A DNA stretch of 64,000 bases from Leifsonia sp052114085 (GTDB lineage: Bacteria; Actinomycetota; Actinomycetes; Actinomycetales; Microbacteriaceae), in NCBI RefSeq assembly GCF_052114085.1, contig NZ_JBFREB010000001.1, positions 2,728,001 to 2,792,000 on the forward strand, given 5' to 3'. A model generated the notes under the pieces. The model worked only from the letters and a program-made list of their open reading frames with translations. It was not told where the DNA came from and ran no database searches. The position numbers and the translations under genes were made by a program. Each line of letters begins with the position of its first letter. Within the stretch, counting starts at the first letter, position 1. Positions 1-8,300 of the stretch are shown here, in pieces.

Positions 1-1018
1 TCGCATAGTGGGCGAGCGACGAGTCGAGATGCTTGGTGTCGGTGCGCTCCTTCAGCAGCGGGAGCAGCGCCTCAGCCGTGTCCTTCACGCTCCCCACCAG
101 GCCGAGATCGAGCGGGACGCGCCGCCCGAGGTTCTCACCGCGGATGTCGACCTGGATGATCTTCGCCTTGGACGGGAAGAACTGCTGGTACGGGAAGTCG
201 GTGCCCAGCATGAGCAGGGCGTCGCACGACTCCATCGCCCGGTAGCCCGACGAGAAGCCGAGCAGTCCGGTCATGCCCACGTCGTACGGGTTGTCGTACT
301 CGATGAACTCTTTGCCGCGCATCGCGTGCACGATCGGCGCCTTCAGCGCGGCAGCGAGGGCGACCAGCTCCGCATGCGCGCCCTCGGCACCCGCTCCCGA
401 GAGGATGGTGACCTTGCGGGCATCGTTGAGCATGTCGGCGGCGCGCCGGAGCTCGGGATCGGCGGGCCGGGTCACGCGCGGCGAGAAGGCGATCGGGGCG
501 GACTTGCGGCGCCCGACGCTGTCCGCGAGGAAGATCTCGCCCGGCACCACGATCACCGCGACTCCACGCCGCTCGACGGCGGTCCGCATGGCGATCTCGA
601 GGATGCGCGGCATCTGATCCGCCTGGCTGACCAGTTCGGTGTAGACACTGGCCTCGCGGAAGACGTCCTGCGGGTGGGTCTCCTGGAAGTACCCGCTGCC
701 GATCTCGGCGCTGGGGATCTGCGCCGCGATCGCGAGCACCGGCACACGGCTGCGATTGGCGTCGTAGAGACCGTTGATGAGGTGCGTGTTGCCCGGGCCG
801 CAACTGCCTGCGCAGACGGCCAGCTCGCCGGTGAGCGCCGCGTCCGCCGAGGCTGCGAACGCGGCGGTCTCCTCGTGGCGGACGTGCTCCCACGTCATCC
901 CGTCGCTGCGGCGGATCGCGTCGGTGAAGCCGTTCAGGGAGTCGCCCGGGATGCCGTACACCCGGCTCACCCCGGCGTCCTCCAGGATCTCGACGATGGT
1001 GTCGGCGACGGTGGGCAT
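1..1018 (-). CDS. poxB: Pyruvate dehydrogenase (quinone)/pyruvate oxidase, PoxB type, 3' end cut by window
   Basis: Thiamine-diphosphate enzyme that oxidatively decarboxylates pyruvate to acetate and CO2, passing electrons to the membrane quinone pool. Read on the minus strand, the protein opens MPTVADTIVEILEDAGV and continues into YGIPGDSLNGF, the N-terminal ThDP-binding fold with its catalytic Glu in RHEE. CAGSCGPGNTHLINGLYD is the conserved ThDP loop of the acetolactate synthase/POX family. The middle FAD/Rossmann domain follows (TILSGAGAEGA). About 339 codons are present; the C-terminal ThDP domain lies beyond base 1. The ATG is at 1018-1016 with GGGGAGA just upstream. Family is certain; PoxB rather than another POX-like enzyme is likely from the GDSLNG start and the EETAAFAAS stretch. 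Confidence 0.85.
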   Translation of the reverse strand, partial: MPTVADTIVEILEDAGVSRVYGIPGDSLNGFTDAIRRSDGMTWEHVRHEETAAFAASADAALTGELAVCAGSCGPGNTHLINGLYDANRSRVPVLAIAAQIPSAEIGSGYFQETHPQDVFREASVYTELVSQADQMPRILEIAMRTAVERRGVAVIVVPGEIFLADSVGRRKSAPIAFSPRVTRPADPELRRAADMLNDARKVTILSGAGAEGAHAELVALAAALKAPIVHAMRGKEFIEYDNPYDVGMTGLLGFSSGYRAMESCDALLMLGTDFPYQQFFPSKAKIIQVDIRGENLGRRVPLDLGLVGSVKDTAEALLPLLKERTDTKHLDSSLAHYA

Positions 1019-1125
1019 GGAGGTCTCCCCTCGATCACGTTCTCGTGGATTCAGGGCTAACGCTACGCCCCGTGCGCGAATCATCCATCCTGCGGAAAGG
1101 AACTGTGCGTTAACGTGAGCCCATC

Positions 1126-1755
1126 ATGGTGATGCAGGTGAGGGCGCAGGTCACGCGCGACACGATCGTCGGCGGAGCGGCCGCCGTCTTCGGTCGGCGC
1201 GGCTACGGTCTCGCGTCCATCGCCGACATCGCCGAAGCGTCCGGCGTCACGAAGGGCGCGCTGTACTTCCACTTCCCGTCCAAGGATGCGCTGGCCCGAG
1301 CGGTCATCGCCGAGCAGCACAGGCGCACGATGGCGGCGTCGGCCGAGGTGCTCGACGAGGGTCGCCCGGGGCTGGAGTCGATGGTGCTGCTGAGCGGCCT
1401 CCTCGCCCACCAACTGCTGACCGACCCGATCGTGCAGGCGGGCATCCGGCTGACAACGGATGTCGCTTACCTGGATGAGCCGGTGAGGGATCCGTACCTC
1501 GATTGGCTGCAGACCGCCGAGTCGCTGTTCCGCCGTGCGGTCGGCGAGGGCGATCTCCGCCCGGACGTCGACCCGGCGATGCTGGCCAGCGTCGTGGTCG
1601 CGTCGTATACCGGTGTTCAACTGGTGTCGGAGACCTTCTCCCGCCGCGCCGATCTGCTGCAGCGGGTGCGGGAACTGTGGATCGTGCTGCTCCCGGGGAT
1701 CGTGCCCGCTGACCACCTGGATCGGCTGCGGACCCTTCCGGATTCCATCCGCTGA
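1126..1755 (+). CDS. TetR-family regulator resembling gamma-butyrolactone receptors (ScbR/ArpA type)
   Basis: DNA-binding repressor of 209 aa. The N-terminal HTH includes IADIAEASGVTKGALYFHFPSKDALA, and the N-terminus MVMQVRAQVTRDTIV with the VTKGALYFHF core is characteristic of autoregulator receptors of the ScbR/ArpA class. A tryptophan in YLDWL lies where those proteins use a ligand-pocket Trp. The gene is divergent from poxB with 107 bp between starts. A TAACGT box at 1111-1116 could drive near-leaderless transcription. ATG 1132 is an alternative start. No AfsA-like butyrolactone synthase lies in the window, so a butyrolactone ligand is inference; it could bind another small molecule. Confidence 0.8.
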   Translation: MVMQVRAQVTRDTIVGGAAAVFGRRGYGLASIADIAEASGVTKGALYFHFPSKDALARAVIAEQHRRTMAASAEVLDEGRPGLESMVLLSGLLAHQLLTDPIVQAGIRLTTDVAYLDEPVRDPYLDWLQTAESLFRRAVGEGDLRPDVDPAMLASVVVASYTGVQLVSETFSRRADLLQRVRELWIVLLPGIVPADHLDRLRTLPDSIR

Positions 1756-1970
1756 GCCGGCCGCACGGGTGCATCCGACCCAGCCGCAGCGCCCCCCAAT
1801 CCGCTGCGACCGCGCCGGACACCCAAGCATTCTACGGCAGAACCGGACGATCGGTATGAAGCAGGTCATCGTCGCTCCCGTGGCTGTCCCGGAAGCGAGG
1901 AGCACGTCCCGTAGACTTGCCCGACGGGGAAACGCCGGCGACGGTGGAAGCGGTACGGGGGAGGAACGGC

Positions 1971-2351
1971 ATGCCGTCACGGGGCAAGGCTCAGAAGAAG
2001 CGCGCGACCATGCGCCTGGTCTACATCGACTTCTGGTCGGCGCTGAAGATGTCCTTCCTGCTGAGCATCATCGTGGCCGCGATCACCGTGGTGATCAGCC
2101 TCCTGGTCTGGTCGGCGATGGACCGGCTGGGCGTCGTGGGCTCCGCCACCACCTTCCTGGAAGACATCGCCGGTGCCCAGGGCGCCAACCTGGTGGCCGG
2201 ACTGACGTTCCAGAACGTGATGACCTTCACGCTCGTCGTCGCCCTGCTCGAGGTGATCGTGGTGTCCGCCCTCGGGGCGATCTTCGCCGCCCTGTTCAAC
2301 CTGGCCGTCCACGTGGTGGGCGGCTGGAAGGTCACCTTCGGGAGCGACTGA
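1971..2351 (+). CDS. DUF3566 transmembrane protein
   Basis: A 126-aa actinobacterial membrane protein. A short basic N-terminus (SRGKAQKKRATMRLVYIDFWSA) leads into two long hydrophobic segments at about residues 28-50 and 82-110, the DUF3566 layout; relatives often sit near gyrA in actinobacteria. I chose ATG 1971 because GGGGGAGG lies 6-13 bases upstream; an in-frame extension to 1917 has no ribosome site. A TAGACT box at 1912-1917 is a possible -10. Its last 20 bases overlap the 3' end of the convergent bioQ-like gene. Function unknown. Confidence 0.8.
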   Translation: MPSRGKAQKKRATMRLVYIDFWSALKMSFLLSIIVAAITVVISLLVWSAMDRLGVVGSATTFLEDIAGAQGANLVAGLTFQNVMTFTLVVALLEVIVVSALGAIFAALFNLAVHVVGGWKVTFGSD

Positions 2352-2937
2352 GCTCCAGGCCGCCCACGAGCAGGCCGACCCCGAACGCGAAGGCGGCCGC
2401 CGGGTCGTCCTCGTCCAGCGGCGACGCGGGCTCGTTCGCCAGGACCCCCAGCGAGTCGTACTGGATGCGCTGCTGCTCGTGCGACACGTGCCCGAGTACG
2501 AAGTGCAGCAGCGCCGTCGCCGCACGGCGCGAGGTCTCGGCGTCGAAGCCGCCGCGTGCGACCGCCCGCGCAAGCCGATCGAGCGTCTCGGGCGAGCCGA
2601 GCCCGAGTGCCAAGGTGCTCGACACGACCTCGGCGCCGTCGCGGTACGACAGCAGCGCGTCGCGGAGCGCGCCCGCTTCCGCGCGGACCGCATCCTGCCA
2701 CCGGACGTCGTCCGACGGCTCGGGAGCCCGTCGGGTGGCGACGATGCGGTCGGCGAGTTCGGCCAGCAGGGTCTGCTTGTTCGGGAAGTGCCAGTACAGG
2801 GCGCTGGCCTGCACGTCGAGCGCTCCGGCCAGCCGCCGCATCGTGAGGTCGGGCAGTCCGAGGTCGTCCAGGATGCGCAGAGCCGCCTCCGCCACATCGT
2901 CGCGTGAGTGCCGGCGCCCGGTTTCATTCCCTGCCAC
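2332..2937 (-). CDS. bioQ: TetR-family repressor of the biotin transporter, BioQ-like
   Basis: A 201-aa TetR regulator. The HTH reads LTMRRLAGALDVQASALYWHFPNKQTLL, followed by a helical ligand domain (about residues 60-200). It is divergent from bioY, and the shared 57-bp region carries two TGAAC-N3-GTTCA palindromes. Known BioQ repressors of Corynebacterium and Mycobacterium bind TGAAC-N3-GTTAC, so the site class matches and supports the name. The GTG start at 2937-2935 follows a TATACT box (2949-2944) by six bases, so the transcript is probably leaderless. The gene should repress both itself and bioYMN; its effector is not visible from sequence. Confidence 0.8.
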   Translation of the reverse strand: MAGNETGRRHSRDDVAEAALRILDDLGLPDLTMRRLAGALDVQASALYWHFPNKQTLLAELADRIVATRRAPEPSDDVRWQDAVRAEAGALRDALLSYRDGAEVVSSTLALGLGSPETLDRLARAVARGGFDAETSRRAATALLHFVLGHVSHEQQRIQYDSLGVLANEPASPLDEDDPAAAFAFGVGLLVGGLELSRSRR

Positions 2938-2950
2938 CTCATCAGTATAG

Positions 2951-2978
2951 TGAACACCGTTCAGGTGAACACTGTTCA
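2951..2978. promoter_or_regulatory. Tandem BioQ-type operators in the bioQ/bioY divergent promoter
   Basis: Two palindromes, TGAACACCGTTCA (2951-2963) and TGAACACTGTTCA (2966-2978), lie 15 bp apart centre to centre, so on nearly the same helical face after about 1.4 turns. They match the TGAAC-N3-GTTAC box recorded for BioQ. A TATAGT (+ strand, 2946-2951) and a TATACT (- strand, 2949-2944) overlap just beside the first site, so one bound repressor could block both divergent promoters. Confidence 0.8.
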
Positions 2979-2994
2979 GGTAAGGAATACGCCC

Positions 2995-3654
2995 GTGACT
3001 CTCACCCCTTCTCCCGCCCCCGGCGCTCGTCGGCGGCTCGATGCCACCGACCTCGCCCGCGTCGCCGTCTTCGCGGCGATCGTTGCCGTCCTCGGCCTTC
3101 CCGGCGGGCTCAGCGTCTTCGGATCGGTGCCCATCACGGCGCAGACACTCGGTGTGATGCTCGCCGGGGCCATCCTCGGTCCCTGGCTCGGGGCGCTGTC
3201 GATGGCGGTGCTCCTCGCCCTCGTGGCCGTGGGACTCCCGCTCCTCTCCGGCGGCCACGGCGGCATCGGCGCGTTCGTGGGGCCGTCGGCCGGCTACCTG
3301 TTCGGGTGGATCGTCGGCGCGTTCGTCATCGGCATCATCGTGCACGCCGGGCGGCGGAAGCCGGTGTGGTGGCGCACGTTCCTCGGGATGGTGGTGGGCG
3401 GAATCCTGGTCGTCTACGCCTTCGGGGTGCCGGTGCAGGCGCTCGTCACCCGACTGCCGCTGGATGCGACCGCCGCGATGAGCCTCGTCTTCGTGCCCGG
3501 CGACCTGGTGAAGGCGGTCATCGCGACGGCCGTGGTCATGACGCTGGTGCGGGCCTATCCGCGAGCCTTCCGCCGCAGCTGGACCACCACGCCCCACGCG
3601 GAGGAGGCCGCGGCGAGCGCAACGCCCGAACCGGCCGAGCCGCGCGTCCCGTGA
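2995..3654 (+). CDS. bioY: Biotin ECF transporter S component BioY
   Basis: Substrate-binding membrane subunit of the biotin energy-coupling-factor importer. It is 219 aa with about six hydrophobic segments. Recognisable BioY elements are FGSVPITAQTLGVMLAGAILG (here seen in parts) and the loop with GPSAGYLFGW; the segment near VFVPGDLVKAVIATAV is the typical last helix. The GTG start at 2995 has AAGGAAT eight bases upstream and follows the BioQ-like operators. It overlaps bioM by GTGA, so BioY, BioM and BioN should be made together. Confidence 0.9.
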   Translation: MTLTPSPAPGARRRLDATDLARVAVFAAIVAVLGLPGGLSVFGSVPITAQTLGVMLAGAILGPWLGALSMAVLLALVAVGLPLLSGGHGGIGAFVGPSAGYLFGWIVGAFVIGIIVHAGRRKPVWWRTFLGMVVGGILVVYAFGVPVQALVTRLPLDATAAMSLVFVPGDLVKAVIATAVVMTLVRAYPRAFRRSWTTTPHAEEAAASATPEPAEPRVP

Positions 3655-4343
3655 CCGATCCCGTGATCCGCCTGGACGGCGTCGGTGTCCGCCTCGGCGA
3701 CGTCGACGCGCTGAGCGACGTGGACCTGGCTCTCGACGCGCGGACGATCGCCGTCGTCGGCGAGAACGGCTCGGGCAAGTCCACGTTCGCCCGAGTGATC
3801 GCGGGGCTCGTGCCGCCGACCGTCGGCGAGACCCGCATCCTGGGCCTGGATCCGGTGCGCCAGGCCGCCGAACTTCGGCGACGGGTCGCCGTCGTCTTCA
3901 GCAACCCGGATGCGCAGATCGTGATGCCGACCGTCGAAGAGGACGTCGCCTTCTCGCTGCGCCCCGAGCGGCTTCCTCGCGACGAATCACGGCGACGGGT
4001 GGCCGAGACGCTCGAACGGTTCGGGCTCACCGCGCTGCGCGACCGGTCGGCGCACGACCTGTCGGGCGGCCAGAAGCAGTTGCTCGCGCTGGCCGGAGCG
4101 TTCGTCCGGCAACCCGACCTGGTCGTGGCCGACGAGCCGACCACCTACCTGGATGCGCGCAACGGTCGCCTGGTGGCGGCCCACCTGCTGGACGACACCG
4201 GGCACCGCCTGGTCCTGGTGACGCACGACCTCGCTCTCGCGGCGCGCTGCGACGCGGCCGTGCTGTTCGCAGGCGGACGGGTGGAGGCGGTCGGCCATCC
4301 CTCCGCGGTCATCACCGACTACGAGGCGGCGCTGGCGTGCTGA
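3651..4343 (+). CDS. bioM: Biotin ECF transporter ATPase BioM
   Basis: ABC-type ATPase of 230 aa that powers the BioMNY complex. It has Walker A GENGSGKST (about residue 38), Q-loop region VVFSNPDAQIVMPTVEEDV, signature LSGGQKQLLALA, and Walker B LVVADEPTTYLD with the switch His in LVTHDLALAARC. The GTG start overlaps the bioY stop by four bases. The C-terminus ends ten bases before bioN. Confidence 0.92.
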   Translation: MTDPVIRLDGVGVRLGDVDALSDVDLALDARTIAVVGENGSGKSTFARVIAGLVPPTVGETRILGLDPVRQAAELRRRVAVVFSNPDAQIVMPTVEEDVAFSLRPERLPRDESRRRVAETLERFGLTALRDRSAHDLSGGQKQLLALAGAFVRQPDLVVADEPTTYLDARNGRLVAAHLLDDTGHRLVLVTHDLALAARCDAAVLFAGGRVEAVGHPSAVITDYEAALAC

Positions 4344-4353
4344 GGGGGGCGCC

Positions 4354-4965
4354 GTGCTGAGCCTGTACCGGCCGGGCAGCGGCATCCTGCACCGGATGCC
4401 GGCCGGACCCAAGCTCATCCTGCTGCTGGTACTCGTGCTTGCCGTGTCCCTGCTGCCGTCGCAGTGGTGGGCCGCCGGCGTCGCCCTCGGCGCGACCGTG
4501 GTCGTCTATGCCGCCGCCGGGCTGGGCGATGGGATGCTCGGGATGCGCGTGCTCGCGCGGCAGACTGTGGCGCTCCGCTGGCTGATCGTCATCACCCTGG
4601 CGGCGCAGTTGGTGTTCCTCGGCCCGGAGGAGGCGGTCGCGAACACCGCCCGCGTGACCGCCGCCGTGCTCCTCGCCGGGCTGCTCGCCCTCACGACGCG
4701 CGTGACCGACCTCCTCGACGCAGTCGAACGCGGGCTGCGTCCGCTGGACCGGGTGGGTTTCGACTCGGAGCGCGCTGCCGTCCTCCTGACGGTGACGCTG
4801 ACGACGGTCCCCGTGCTCGCTCGGCTCGGCTCCGAGGTGCGCGAAGCGCAGCGGGCGCGCGGAGTGCGGCCCGGGATACGCTTCTTCGCAGTGCCGTTCC
4901 TCATCCTGTCCCTCAAGCACGCCGACCAGCTCGGCGAGGCGCTGTCCGCCCGGGGTGTGCGGTGA
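4354..4965 (+). CDS. bioN: Biotin ECF transporter T component BioN
   Basis: Membrane scaffold subunit, 203 aa, that couples BioM ATPase to BioY. It has several hydrophobic segments (KLILLLVLVLAVSLLPS first) and two Ala-Arg-Gly motifs, REAQRARGVRPG and ALSARGVR, which are the coupling helices that dock on the ATPases. The start is GTG 4354, ten bases after bioM. Its stop overlaps the next gene by GTGA. Confidence 0.9.
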   Translation: MLSLYRPGSGILHRMPAGPKLILLLVLVLAVSLLPSQWWAAGVALGATVVVYAAAGLGDGMLGMRVLARQTVALRWLIVITLAAQLVFLGPEEAVANTARVTAAVLLAGLLALTTRVTDLLDAVERGLRPLDRVGFDSERAAVLLTVTLTTVPVLARLGSEVREAQRARGVRPGIRFFAVPFLILSLKHADQLGEALSARGVR

Positions 4966-5285
4966 CCGCGGCGCCGCGCGTGCTCGGGCCGGTCGTCGAT
5001 GACGAGACCCGCTGCATCCACTATCACTCAGCGCTGGATGTCGTCGCGATCCGGTTCGCCTGCTGCGGCGAGTACTACCCCTGCCACCAGTGCCACGCCG
5101 AGACGGCCGGACATCCGGCGCAGGTGTGGCCGCTGAGCCGTCGCGGCCAAAAAGCCGTGCTGTGCGGGGTGTGCGGCGGCGAGCTGACGATCGCCGACTA
5201 CCTGGCCACCGACTCCTGCACCCGCTGCGGCGCCGCCTTCAACCCCGGCTGCCACCTGCACACCCACCTCTACTTCGAAGTCTGA
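4962..5285 (+). CDS. CHY zinc finger protein, translationally coupled to bioN
   Basis: A 107-aa cysteine/histidine-rich protein. The pattern ETRCIHYHS, FACCGEYYPCHQCHAE, LCGVCGGELTIADYL, CTRCGAAFNPGCHLHTHLYFEV matches the CHY zinc finger family, which in eukaryotes is part of Pirh2/Hot13-type proteins; Hot13 acts on zinc and disulfide relay in mitochondria. The GTG start overlaps the bioN stop by four bases, so it belongs to the BioQ-controlled transcript. Bacterial function is not known; a role in zinc or thiol handling is only inference. Confidence 0.85.
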   Translation: MTAAPRVLGPVVDDETRCIHYHSALDVVAIRFACCGEYYPCHQCHAETAGHPAQVWPLSRRGQKAVLCGVCGGELTIADYLATDSCTRCGAAFNPGCHLHTHLYFEV

Positions 5286-5297
5286 CCGGCCGCCCGC

Positions 5298-5352
5298 GAG
5301 CACAGGAAAAATGTCGCCGACCGGGACGATCGACGACATTTTCCCTGTGCTC
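5298..5352. terminator. Long inverted repeat between convergent genes, likely bidirectional terminator
   Basis: Arms 5298-5316 and 5334-5352 are 19 bases each with one mismatch, separated by 17 bases. The inner ends are A- and T-rich (AAAAATGTCG / CGACATTTTC), so on either strand the stem is flanked inside by an A/T run. It lies between the CHY zinc finger gene and the convergent nuclease gene. It could also be a copy of a dispersed palindromic repeat. Confidence 0.65.
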
Positions 5353-5362
5353 GGCGGCTACA

Positions 5363-8300
5363 TCAGAACCAGCCGAAGATGCGGTCCAGCAGGTCGAGCA
5401 GCCAGTCGATGACCGGGATGCCGGTGTGCGGCTTGTCCGCCTTCACTTTCAGCGTGGTCCAGCCGACCACCCCGTTCGACGCGTTCTGCACGGACAGCTT
5501 GTGCTGGCCGTTGCCCGCGTCCTTCGGGAGCGTCAGCTTGACGACGCCGTCCGCCGGAACCTGCACCCAGCCGCCGCTGATGTTCTGCGGCTTCGAGTAC
5601 AGCCAGACCGACACCCACTCGCCGGCGTGTGCAGCGCCAACGGTGATGCGGATGGGGTCGCCCGGACGGTAGGTGTCCTTGTCGACGGTCACCCTGTCCT
5701 CGAGCGCCTTGGTGAGCGCCGACTCCTTGGCGGCCCTCGGGTCGGTACCCGGCTTCGGGTTCGACGGCGCATCGGCGACGGTGAGCGGGACTCGGACCGT
5801 GGTGCCCGAGTCGGGCGCCGTCAGCACGAGCGTGCTCGCGCCGGCCGCTGTCGCGGGCACCGTGAACGTCACAGTGGCGTTGCCTGCGGCATCCACCGGG
5901 ACGCTGCCGAGCGGCGCCGAGCCGTTCCAGGAGAGGTCGAGCTTCGTGTTCGCGGGGCTGCCGAGCGAGGTGAGGTTCAGCTTGGACACCTGGAGGGTGA
6001 GCTGCTGCCCGCGCTGCAACGTCCCGGACGGCACGCCGCTCACCCCGACGCCGCGCTTCTCGAAGCTGGGCGACAATGGGCTGTTCTTTTGGATGTAGCT
6101 GATCCACGCGTCCCGGTCGATCAGGCCCGAGTCCTTCGTGTTCGTCCCGGCAGCGAAGGCCCGGAAGTTGTCTCCGCCCTGAGCGAGGAACGAGAACGTC
6201 CCGATCCGGTACGACTTCGACGGATCGATCGGTGCACCGTTCACGAGGATGCTCGTGATGCGGTCGCCCTCGGGCCTGGTCGCGTCGTAGGTGTAGCTGA
6301 CGTTCTTCGACAGTCCCAGGTTGAGGAACGCGCGGCTGGGCACGTTGCCGGCCGCGTCCCGCTGCCACTGCTGTTCGAGCGCCTGCTTGAACTGCGCCCC
6401 GGTGAGGGACGTGGTCCACAGGTTGTTCACGAACGGCAGCACCGCGTTGGCCTGGGCGTAGGTGACGGATCCGTCGGTGCCGTAGAGCAGGTCCGCGCGG
6501 AGCCCGCCCGGGTTGACCACGCCGATCTCTGCGCCGCCCAGCTCCTGCGAGGAGAGGGACGACAGCAGCGAGTCGGCGACCAGGTTGCCCAGAGTGGATT
6601 CGCTCATCCGGTCATCACGCGCGCCGCCCAGGTAGGCGGTGGTGATGTCCTTCGTCACCGAGCCGACCTTCTGGTTGCCGATCACGGCCGCGTCGGCGAG
6701 CGCCTTGTCGACGATCGTCTTGACCGCTGCGACCCGCGGGTACGCGGCGACGAGGGCGGCGTCGGCGTCGGTCGTCCGCGCGACATTGCGGGCGGTGTAC
6801 GCGGTGACCGTGTCGGTCTCCGGGTTCACCGTCAGCGTCACCTGACCGATGTTCTCGCCGTAGCTGCCGGTCTGCACCACCGGACGGGTCTTGCCGTCGA
6901 CTCCCGGCACCGGGGCATCCCACGCGTAGACCTTGTGGGTGTGGCCGGTGAAGATCGCCGCGACCTTCGCGCTCGTCTTGGTGACGATGTCCGCGAACGC
7001 GCCGCCCGCCGCGATCTCCTGGTCGAGCGTCGCGCCGTCGGGCGTGCCGAAGCCGGCTCCCTCGTGGTACTCGGCGACGAGCACGTCGGCCTCGCCGTTG
7101 GCAGCGTCGCCGTCCGTCAGCTCACCGGCGACGCGGTTGACCGCATCCACCGGGTCGCCGAAGTCGAGCGTCGACACACCGCCGGGTGACACCAGGGTCG
7201 GGGTCTCCTGCGTGACGGCGCCGATGACGCCGACCTTCAGGCCGTCCACGTCGAACAGGGCGTACTCCGGCAGAGCCGGGGTCTTGGTGCCCTTCTCGTA
7301 GACGTTCGCGCCCAGGTACGAGAAGTCGGCCGCATCCTTCACCCGACCGGTGAGGTCCGCGTAGCCCTTGTCGAACTCGTGGTTGCCGACGGCGCTCGTC
7401 TTGAGGTTCAGGGCGTTGAGCACGTCGAGCGTCGGGATGTCGCCCGCGCTCGCCGAGGCGAACAGGGAGGCTCCGATGTTGTCGCCGCTCGAGAGGAACA
7501 GCGAGTTCGCCTCGCCGCCCTCCGCGCGCAGCTTCTCGATCGTGCCGGCGAACTTCACGGTGTTGGCGTCGATCCGGCCGTGGAAGTCGTTGATGTTCAT
7601 CAGGTTCAGCGTCACCGGCTTCGGGACGAGGCCGAGGCCCACCACGATCGGGTCGTGGTCGGAGGACCGGTAGGGGTCTGCCGCGTAGAAGTTGGTGACG
7701 TTGTAGTTGTAGCGGCTGTACTCCAGCGCTACCGACTCACCCGAGTTGATGTTCCAGACGTCAGCACCGGTTACGCCCGCGTTCAACGCCGGCGAGGCCA
7801 GCACGTGGTCGAGCGAACCGGTCGTGCCGCCGAAGGAGTAGGTCGCCTTCGAGGTGCGGGTGCTGACCTGGTCGACGTAGCCCGCGTCGGTGAGGACCTT
7901 GATCGGGTCCTCCATCAGGTAGGCGTTGAAGTCTCCGATCAGGAGCACCTTGTCGGTCTTCAGCGCGGCCTTCCGCTCGTCCGCGAACGCGACCAGCGCC
8001 TTCGCCTGCTTGACGCGCGAGGCGTTGGACGCGCCCTGACCGTCGCCCTGATCCGCGTCTTCACCCGCGCCGGAACCCTTCGACTTGAAGTGGTTCACGA
8101 TCGCGAGGAACGCCTGCGAGTCCTTCTCGCCGACCTTCTTGAAGGCCTGGGCGAGCGGCTGGCGTGCGTTCGAGAACGCCGGGTCGTCGAGGATCTTCGC
8201 ATCGCCGACCGGGACCGCGTTCGCCTTCTTGTAGATGAAGGCGGTGCGGATGACGTCCTCCGTCGCGGGGAGTTGCGACGGCGACTTCACGTACGCCCAC

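Noticed and set aside
8..1060. 350-codon open frame on the plus strand
   Set aside because: It is antisense to the clear PoxB-type gene; its translation is Arg/Gly/Val-rich with no family motif, as expected for GC-rich shadow frames.
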